DNA from: Candidatus Diapherotrites archaeon CG08_land_8_20_14_0_20_34_12
GTDB taxonomy: Archaea > Iainarchaeota > Iainarchaeia > Iainarchaeales > 0-14-0-20-34-12
Assembly: GCA_002779065.1 (NCBI GenBank)
Contig: PEXL01000024.1
Coordinates: forward strand, 1 to 11,001
Reading direction: 5' to 3'
DNA length: 11,001 nt
Shown: in pieces, positions 6,042 to 11,001 of the stretch
Position numbering within the stretch: the stretch's first letter is position 1
Layout: each line of letters begins with the position of its first letter
The notes under the pieces: model-generated
The model's database searches: none
What the model was told of the DNA's origin: nothing
The model's input: only the letters and a program-made list of their open reading frames with translations
Translations under genes and position numbers: made by a program

Positions 6042-7801
6042 TTGCAAATATAGGATTAGCATCTTGCGGTATTGCTGCTGGCGCAGAGGATATACAAAAA
6101 GCTTTGCACAAAAAAGGAATTAAAACAAAAACTGTCGGGTGTATTGGCGCATGCCATCTTGAGCCAATTATTGAATTCAAAAAAGAGGATTATGAAACAA
6201 TAATATTTTGCAGTGTTAAAACAAAGGATTTATCCGAAATATTAAAGGCATTAAAATCAGGAAAACTGCACCGCAAAATTCTCGCAAAGAGGAAAGATGG
6301 AAAAGAATGGTATCCTAAAGTGAAATATATTGAAGATATTTGTTTTTATAAAAAGCAGCAGAAAATCCTGAGCCATAGATGCGGAATAATTGATCCTGCT
6401 GATGTTGATGAATATGTTAAAAGCGGGGGATATGATGGATTACAGAATGCAATTAAAATGAAAAAAGAAGAAGTAATTGCTGAAGTAGAAAAATCAGGAT
6501 TAAGAGGGAGGGGAGGGGCAGGATTTTCAACAGGCAAGAAATGGTCTTTTGTAAAAAATGCAAAAGAAAGGCCATTTATGGTTTGCAATGCTGATGAAGG
6601 CGATCCGGGAGCATTCATGAACAGGATTTTGCTTGAATCAGATCCATTATCAGTAATTGAAGGATTAACAATTGCGGGCTATGCGATAAATGCAAGGCAG
6701 GGAATAATTTATATCAGGTCAGAATATCCTTTGGCTGTGGAAAGATTGAAACATGCAATAAAAAATGCAACAAAAAAAGGATTTTTAGGAAATAATATTT
6801 TAAATTCAGGATTCTCATTTGATATTGAAATAAAATTGGGGGCTGGTGCCTTTGTTTGCGGGGAAGAAACAGCATTAATTGCTTCCCTTGAAGGTAAAAC
6901 CGGAAGGCCACATCCCAGGCCGCCATATCCAACAGATAAAGGATTGCTGGGAAAACCCACAGTAATAAATAATGTTGAAACACTGGCCTGCGTTTCATTG
7001 ATAATGGCAAAAGGTTCTGGATATTTCAGAAAATTCGGGACAGAAACATCGCCAGGGACAAAAATATTTTCATTAAGCGGAGCATTGAAAAAAACAGGAT
7101 ATATTGAAGTGCCTTTTGGGATTAAACTCAGGGAAGTTTTGGAAATAGCTGATGTTAAAGAAGATGAATTTAAGGTGATGCATTTGGGAGGGCCTGCTGG
7201 TTCTTGCTTGCCGAAAGAATTGCTTGATCTAAACTTGGATTATGATAGTTTAAAATCAGTAAACGCTACTTTGGGTTCTGGAAGCATGATTTTATTAAAT
7301 CATGACCAGGACATGGTTGAATTTGCAAAAAATATGATGGCTTTCAATGTTTCTGAAAGCTGCGGAAAATGTGTGCCATGCAGGGAAGGAACAAAAAGGA
7401 TGCTTGAATTAATTGAAAAAATATTAAGGAATGACGGAAAGCCTGAAGATTTAGTTACTTTAGAACATATTGCATCAACTGTAAAGGACACCTCCCTTTG
7501 CGGATTAGGGCAATCTGCTTCCAACCCATTAATTTCAATACTAAAATATTTCAAAGGGGAATATATTGACAAATTGCAGGGGGCTATTTCAATTGCAAAT
7601 GATTTGGCAATGTATAGGATTATTGAAGTCAAATGCACAGGCTGTGATAAATGCAGCGAGGTCTGCCCTATGAAAGCAATAAGGGGCAAGAAATTTGAAG
7701 TGCACCAAATTGATGAAGCCAGATGCATTAAATGCGGCCGTTGTTCTAAAATATGCCCTGTAAAGGCAGTTGATTTGGTGAAAATGGAGAGGGCCATATG
7801 A
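6038..7801 (+). CDS. hydB: [FeFe] hydrogenase NuoF-like FMN/NAD(P)-binding subunit
   Basis: A 587-residue protein with the full HydB layout. Residues 1-75 are a thioredoxin-like [2Fe-2S] domain (C10 in ASCGIAAGA; C35 and C39 in GCIGACHLEP). The FMN site is GLRGRGGAGFSTGKKW (154-169), and the NAD(H)-site region includes GAGAFVCGEETALIASLEG (278-296). An SLBB domain follows, then the [4Fe-4S] site C442/C445/C448 (ESCGKCVPCREGT) with C488 (TSLCGLGQSASNP). The C-terminal ferredoxin domain has two [4Fe-4S] motifs: C533/C536/C539/C543 and C563/C566/C569/C573. It exchanges hydride with NAD(H) and moves electrons to the H-cluster subunit. The extra ferredoxin domain matches subunits of electron-bifurcating hydrogenases, but bifurcation here is inferred. 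It overlaps both neighbours by ATGA. Confidence 0.95.
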   Translation: MIANIGLASCGIAAGAEDIQKALHKKGIKTKTVGCIGACHLEPIIEFKKEDYETIIFCSVKTKDLSEILKALKSGKLHRKILAKRKDGKEWYPKVKYIEDICFYKKQQKILSHRCGIIDPADVDEYVKSGGYDGLQNAIKMKKEEVIAEVEKSGLRGRGGAGFSTGKKWSFVKNAKERPFMVCNADEGDPGAFMNRILLESDPLSVIEGLTIAGYAINARQGIIYIRSEYPLAVERLKHAIKNATKKGFLGNNILNSGFSFDIEIKLGAGAFVCGEETALIASLEGKTGRPHPRPPYPTDKGLLGKPTVINNVETLACVSLIMAKGSGYFRKFGTETSPGTKIFSLSGALKKTGYIEVPFGIKLREVLEIADVKEDEFKVMHLGGPAGSCLPKELLDLNLDYDSLKSVNATLGSGSMILLNHDQDMVEFAKNMMAFNVSESCGKCVPCREGTKRMLELIEKILRNDGKPEDLVTLEHIASTVKDTSLCGLGQSASNPLISILKYFKGEYIDKLQGAISIANDLAMYRIIEVKCTGCDKCSEVCPMKAIRGKKFEVHQIDEARCIKCGRCSKICPVKAVDLVKMERAI

Positions 7802-9522
7802 GCACTAAAACCATTATTGTTGATGGCAATGAGGTCAAGACTGACAAGGAAATGCTTATTGATGCAATAAAAGACATTGGAATTAAAGTGCCAAGTTTAT
7901 GCCATCATCCGGATTTAAAACCCTGGGCTGTTTGCAGGCTATGCATTGTTGATGTTGATGGAAAGATTGTTACTTCTTGCAATACGCAAGTAAGGGAAGG
8001 GATGAAAATTTTAACGCATAGTGAGCGCATATTGGATGAAAGAAAAATGAACCTGAAATTAATTCTGGCAAATCACCCATTTGCCTGCGAAAGCTGCATA
8101 CGAAATGGTTATTGTGAATTGCAGAAATTAGCAGAAGAGATGAATGTCAAAAAAGAAGAGATTCAGGGAGAGACAAGAAATCTTAAATCAGATTATTCTT
8201 CCCTATCAATAGTAAGGGAACCAAATAAATGCATCCTTTGCAATCGTTGTGTCGAAGCATGTGACAAGCAGCATATAAGTATTCTTGAATATAACGGAAG
8301 AGGATTCAAAACAATAATCGGCCCTGCGTTTGACAATATTTTAAGCAATACCCCTTGCGTTTCTTGCGGGCAGTGCGCATTGCATTGCCCGGTTGCAGCA
8401 ATTACTGAAAGGAACCAAACAAGGGAAGTAATGCATGCAGTAAATGACCCCACAAAACATGTTGTTGTCCAGATAGCCCCTGCTATCCGGGTCTCTGTTG
8501 GTGAATCTTTAGGGTTAGAACCTGGAACAGTACTAACTGAAAAGCTTGTTACTGCATTAAAAATGCTGGGATTTGATGCTGTCCTTGACACTTCTACTGG
8601 TGCGGATTTAACCACAATGGAAGAAGCGCATGAATTTATTGAACGCTTAAAAAATAATGAAAAGGAAAGGTTGCCATTAATAACATCATGCTGCCCTGGC
8701 TGGGTAAATTATTGCGAATTCTTCCAGCATGATTTCATAAAAAATATGTCTACCTGCAAAAGCCCGCATATGATGCTTGGTGCTTTAATAAAAACGTATT
8801 ATGCCAAGGAAAAAAATATAGATCCTAAAAATATCGTTGTTGTATCAATTATGCCATGCACAGCTAAAAAAAATGAGTGCAACAGGGTAGAGATGAAAAA
8901 TGATTTGATGAGAAATGTTGATTATGTTTTAACTACAAGGGAATTAGCCTCAATGCTGAAAATGACAGGAATTAAAGTGGACCAGTTGCAAGAAAGTGCT
9001 TTTGATAATCCAATTGAAACCGCTTCATCTGCTGGTGTTATGTTTGGTGCTACCGGGGGGGTAGCTGAATCAGTCTTAAGAACTGCTGGGTTTATGCTTA
9101 CTGGAAAAAAATTAAAAAAATTAGAATTTGAAAGTTTAAGGGGGATGAAAGGGATAAAAATTGCAGAAGCTGATCTTGATGGGAAGAAAATCAGGGTAGC
9201 GATAGTGCACGGTTTGGGAAGAACTGATGACTTGCTTAAACAGATTAAAAGCGGAGAGGTTAAGGTTGATCTTATAGAGGTAATGGCCTGTTATGGTGGT
9301 TGCATTGGCGGAGGGGGGCAACCAATTCCAACAACTAAAGAATTGATACAGAAAAGAATGGATGCTATTTACAAAATTGATGATAATTCAGAATTAAGGA
9401 CAAGCTATGAAAATCCGAATATACAAAGCGCATACTATAAATTCCTGAAAGAACCAGGCAGCGATATTTCCCATAAGTATCTGCACACAAGGTATTTCAC
9501 AAGGGATCCTTACAACCCCTGA
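7798..9522 (+). CDS. hydA: [FeFe] hydrogenase catalytic subunit (H-cluster)
   Basis: A 574-residue group A enzyme, with the domain order of the clostridial CpI enzyme. Accessory clusters: [2Fe-2S] at C35/C46/C49/C61, a His-ligated [4Fe-4S] at H93/C97/C100/C106, and two [4Fe-4S] at C145/C148/C151/C155 and C187/C190/C193/C197. H-cluster motifs: TSCCPGW (296-302), MPCTAKKNE (352-360) and EVMACYGGCIGGGGQP (494-509), with cluster cysteines C299, C354, C498 and C502. The CpI proton path residues are all present (E276, E279, C298, S318). It reversibly interconverts 2H+ and H2. With its two upstream partners it would form a soluble HydABC-type complex. Motif L3 has Tyr where Pro is usual. Maturases HydE, HydF and HydG are not in the window and must be elsewhere. 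Stop TGA. Confidence 0.97.
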   Translation: MSTKTIIVDGNEVKTDKEMLIDAIKDIGIKVPSLCHHPDLKPWAVCRLCIVDVDGKIVTSCNTQVREGMKILTHSERILDERKMNLKLILANHPFACESCIRNGYCELQKLAEEMNVKKEEIQGETRNLKSDYSSLSIVREPNKCILCNRCVEACDKQHISILEYNGRGFKTIIGPAFDNILSNTPCVSCGQCALHCPVAAITERNQTREVMHAVNDPTKHVVVQIAPAIRVSVGESLGLEPGTVLTEKLVTALKMLGFDAVLDTSTGADLTTMEEAHEFIERLKNNEKERLPLITSCCPGWVNYCEFFQHDFIKNMSTCKSPHMMLGALIKTYYAKEKNIDPKNIVVVSIMPCTAKKNECNRVEMKNDLMRNVDYVLTTRELASMLKMTGIKVDQLQESAFDNPIETASSAGVMFGATGGVAESVLRTAGFMLTGKKLKKLEFESLRGMKGIKIAEADLDGKKIRVAIVHGLGRTDDLLKQIKSGEVKVDLIEVMACYGGCIGGGGQPIPTTKELIQKRMDAIYKIDDNSELRTSYENPNIQSAYYKFLKEPGSDISHKYLHTRYFTRDPYNP

Positions 9523-9540
9523 AGGTTAAGCAAAAACACA

Positions 9541-9663
9541 ACTTATTTTATAGTAAAAGACATTAATTTTTAAACTTATTTTGGTCTTTTACTATCTAGT
9601 AAGAGACAATTTTTGTTTAATTATTTATGTCTCTTGCTATAATTTCAGAAACATTGATTAAGT
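9541..9663. repeat. Right copy of the double-hairpin element, inverted
   Basis: Read on the plus strand: stem-loop 9550-9561 with 9584-9595 (12 bp perfect, 22-base loop), then 9598-9608 with 9628-9638 (11 bp, one G:T, 19-base loop). It is the reverse complement of the element at 5433-5549, and the loop of the outer hairpin has the same length in both copies. The outer hairpin stem differs from the left copy on both arms in a compensating way (AGATA/TATCT against AGACA/TGTCT). The inner edge has a TATA-like TATAAAATAAG on the minus strand, pointing into hydA. The outer edge carries the TATA box of the PAP2 gene. It may also end the hydrogenase transcript. Confidence 0.85.
9635..9644 (+). promoter_or_regulatory. 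Probable TATA box of the PAP2 gene
   Basis: TGCTATAATT, centred about 25 bases before the ATG at 9664, predicts a leaderless mRNA. It overlaps the outer arm of the right repeat, so repeat occupancy could affect this gene too. Confidence 0.45.
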
Positions 9664-10539
9664 ATGGTTTTAGAAAATATTTCTGCATTTGATAATTTTT
9701 GGCTTCACGCAATGCAAGGATTGCAGAATACTAATTTGGATATATTAATGCAACTCTTAACTTTTTTAGGGGATCCGATTATCTGGTTCTTGATTGCCGC
9801 TTATTTATATTGGAATGAAAGGGAACATGATTCCCTTTTCCTGATGAATCTTATTACATTAAGCGCTTTTGTTTCTGATTCATTAAAAGCAATAGTGCAA
9901 AAAGCCAGGCCCTCTGAAACTGAATTTATAGTCAAAAAAGGTTTTTTGCAGGACCTTCTTGAAAAAAATTATAATTATTCATTTTCATTTCCAAGCGGGC
10001 ATTCAACATTGGCAGGGGCAATTGCTTCTTATGGTTTTCATCTCGGCGGGAAAATATTAAAAATAGGATTAATATTGATGCTTATCCTGATTGCAATTTC
10101 AAGATTATATTTAAGCATGCACTTCCCAAGCGATATAATTGCTGGGGCTTTGTTAGGAATTTGCATTGGCAGATTTAATTTGTATATAAAAGGAAAAAAT
10201 GAAAGCAAAAAAATTAATATTACAAAAAATAAAATCAGAACATTAATCCTAGCCGGACTTTTCTTTATTTGTATTTTGATGTATTTAGGTTCATATAGCA
10301 TAGGCTTTGTTTTACTCGGGTATTATATTGGAATATTTTTGACAAAAACACTGAAATTGGAATTAGAAACAGACCACAGAAAAACAGAGATAATTACTGG
10401 ATTTATTGGATTAGGCATTTTAGTTTTAGCAATCCTACTTTTGCATCAAAATGATTTGATAAAAATGCTTATTTTCTTTATCGTTGGGCTATGGGTTACA
10501 CTATTAAACCCTGCATTAAACCATAGGGTTTTAAAGTAA
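9664..10539 (+). CDS. PAP2-family membrane phosphatase
   Basis: A 291-residue integral membrane protein with the three phosphatase motifs in order: KAIVQKARP (K75, R82, P83), FPSGHST (P110-H113) and SRLYLSMHFPSD (S146, R147, H153, D157). H113 and H153 would be the general acid and the nucleophile. The six-helix PAP2 core ends near residue 170; about 120 further residues add four hydrophobic stretches (about 190-205, 206-225, 241-258, 262-282), longer than a minimal PAP2 enzyme. Such enzymes remove phosphate from lipid phosphates or polyprenyl diphosphates; dephosphorylating the carrier lipid made by cis-prenyltransferase is one plausible role, not shown. It follows the right hydrogenase repeat and has its own promoter, so it is probably not part of that operon. 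Confidence 0.9.
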   Translation: MVLENISAFDNFWLHAMQGLQNTNLDILMQLLTFLGDPIIWFLIAAYLYWNEREHDSLFLMNLITLSAFVSDSLKAIVQKARPSETEFIVKKGFLQDLLEKNYNYSFSFPSGHSTLAGAIASYGFHLGGKILKIGLILMLILIAISRLYLSMHFPSDIIAGALLGICIGRFNLYIKGKNESKKINITKNKIRTLILAGLFFICILMYLGSYSIGFVLLGYYIGIFLTKTLKLELETDHRKTEIITGFIGLGILVLAILLLHQNDLIKMLIFFIVGLWVTLLNPALNHRVLK

Positions 10540-10544
10540 AACCC
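10526..10544 (+). terminator. Hairpin over the PAP2 stop codon
   Basis: GGGTTTT (10526-10532) pairs with AAAACCC (10538-10544) around AAAGT, with CAT/ATG pairs extending the stem past one bulged A. It spans the TAA stop at 10537-10539. It may stabilise the mRNA end. The enclosed TTTTAAAG also lies about 40 bases before tRNA-Tyr, at the right distance for that gene's TATA box, so its role is ambiguous. Confidence 0.4.
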
Positions 10545-10608
10545 ATGAATTATTATCTTATTAGGTTAAGGCCCGCCTTAGCTTAGTAGCGAAAGCGCTC
10601 GGCTGTAG

Positions 10609-10764
10609 TTCCAAGCCTTTTCTCTTTTTTCTAAAAAGAGAAAAGTCTACGGTCTATCCAAAAGAGAAAAACTTCTCTAAAAGATTGACTGTTTGTAATA
10701 TCAGCTTCAAAAGCTGAAGAGTGCCAAAGTGGATGCACTGTTGGCATTCCGCAATTTAGCGGAA
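10609..10764 (+). other. Structured tRNA-Tyr intron with bulge-helix-bulge ends
   Basis: The predicted splice junction has a four-pair central helix, CTGT (10603-10606) with GCGG (10759-10762), using two G:U pairs. It is flanked by three-base bulges AG|T (10607-10609) and AA|A (10763-10765), cut after the second base of each, as the archaeal endonuclease does. Inside are five consecutive stem-loops: 10617-10645 (13 bp), 10663-10678 (6 bp), 10701-10717 (7 bp), 10722-10746 (10 bp with one bulge) and 10747-10764 (6 bp, TTCCGC with GCGGAA). The last competes with the splice helix. At 156 bases it is longer than most archaeal tRNA introns. No ORF or clear C/D box pair is seen. Confidence 0.7.
10617..10645. 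repeat. 13-bp polypyrimidine hairpin with TCT loop inside the tRNA-Tyr intron
   Basis: CTTTTCTCTTTTT (10617-10629) pairs perfectly with AAAAAGAGAAAAG (10633-10645) across TCT. Stem length, loop and T5/A5 closing run match the hairpin at 2705-2733, while the outer stem differs on both arms in a compensating way. Confidence 0.65.
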
Positions 10765-10834
10765 ACCGAGAAATCCCCTGTGCAAGTCAGGGAGGCGGGA
10801 TTGCACTGGCTTAGAGGTAAGTGGCTCTCAGTAT

Positions 10835-11001
10835 GTGGTTAGTGGTAAGTACTACGATATCTATAATACTGAAAGAAGGCTGCAGACTGCTCTAAAATCT
10901 CTTTCTGAAGCCAATATTCTGCCTGAAAACAAGGCCGACATTGGAAAATTTGTCAACTCCATGCGGGCCAAAGGCATTAGGGCTATTAGGCTTGGCAAGA
11001 T
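10835..11001 (+). CDS. Tyrosine recombinase/integrase, N-terminal part (runs off window)
   Basis: From GTG 10835 the frame is open to the window edge (55 codons): VVSGKYYDIYNTERRLQTAL and onward to MRAKGIRAIRLGK. The region NTERRLQTALKSLSEANI, then LPENKADIGKFVNSMRAKGI, matches the SAM-like core-binding N-terminal domain of archaeal phage-type integrases as I know them (a helix ending in ENK, then a helix with F..... A.GI). The catalytic domain with its Arg, His and Tyr would lie beyond the window. GAGGT at 10814-10818 is a distant ribosome-binding site, and the exact start is uncertain. Its position 34 bases past a tRNA 3' end suggests it integrates its element there; a chromosomal XerA-like recombinase is less likely but possible. 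Confidence 0.72.
   Translation, partial: MVSGKYYDIYNTERRLQTALKSLSEANILPENKADIGKFVNSMRAKGIRAIRLGK

Larger units (their letters stand above)
10572..10800 (+). tRNA. tRNA-Tyr (anticodon GTA) with a 156-base intron
   Basis: Exons 10572-10608 and 10765-10800. Acceptor CCCGCCT pairs with AGGCGGG (10793-10799), giving the archaeal Tyr identity pair C1:G72 and discriminator A73. Other parts: U8 A9; D stem GCTT with AAGC; anticodon stem CTCGG (10598-10602) with CCGAG (10766-10770); anticodon GTA at 10605-10607; T stem CCCTG with CAGGG. The intron follows position 37, the canonical archaeal site. Two tertiary-contact positions are odd: the D loop AGTAGCGA lacks GG, and the T loop TGCAAGT has G at position 55. 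All stems are intact, so the gene may still work. The 3' end lies 34 bases before an integrase start, suggesting an attachment site. Confidence 0.85.

Noticed and set aside
7300..7797. Long minus-strand ORF inside hydB
   Set aside because: It is the antisense shadow of a clearly coding frame, with no family resemblance and no ribosome-binding site. The same applies to the minus-strand frames at 4135-4497, 4898-5302, 6709-7010 and 8193-8615.
10609..10764. C/D box guide RNA within the tRNA-Tyr intron
   Set aside because: A CTGA is present, but no good RTGATGA box lies at a suitable distance.

Overview
The window looks like an AT-rich archaeal chromosome. Evidence: Shine-Dalgarno sites of the GGTGAT type, BRE/TATA promoters about 26 bases ahead of leaderless starts, an archaeal Lrp-type regulator, an archaeal cis-prenyltransferase, and a tRNA-Tyr (C1:G72, A73) with an anticodon-loop intron at a bulge-helix-bulge junction. 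The gene set (small conserved archaeal proteins, a complete [FeFe] hydrogenase, a tyrosine recombinase at a tRNA) would suit a fermentative DPANN-type archaeon; that lineage is inference.

Layout. 1-600: an Lrp/AsnC regulator (partial, minus) divergent from a short transcript that starts with a 14-codon ORF, then a hairpin, then a COG2108-type radical SAM protein. A perfect 10-bp inverted repeat lies between the two promoters. 1341-2618: a YkgJ-like Cys-rich protein converges with the radical SAM gene and diverges from cis-prenyltransferase; both seem to share one symmetric TATA box. 2705-2816: a T-rich hairpin and tRNA-Thr(TGT). 2859-3569: a membrane methyltransferase of the isoprenylcysteine methyltransferase type, broken by a single in-frame TGA where the family has Trp. 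3725-5355: a DNA-methyltransferase-like protein and a DUF2666-like archaeal protein.

5433-9663 is the most striking part. A tightly coupled three-gene operon (thioredoxin-like [2Fe-2S] subunit, NuoF-like FMN/NAD subunit, H-cluster subunit) encodes a HydABC-type soluble [FeFe] hydrogenase. It is bracketed by two inverted copies of a ~110-bp element made of two consecutive hairpins. The arms carry compensating base changes, so the structure or its paired half-sites appear conserved. Electrons would pass between NAD(H), possibly ferredoxin, and H2. The maturases HydE, HydF and HydG are not in the window.

9664-11001: a PAP2-family membrane phosphatase, then tRNA-Tyr(GTA) interrupted by a highly structured 156-base intron, then 34 bases later the start of a tyrosine recombinase running off the window. 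The last pair looks like the left edge of an integrated element that uses the tRNA gene as its attachment site. The hairpin in the tRNA-Tyr intron has the same architecture (13-bp polypyrimidine stem, TCT loop) as the one in front of tRNA-Thr.
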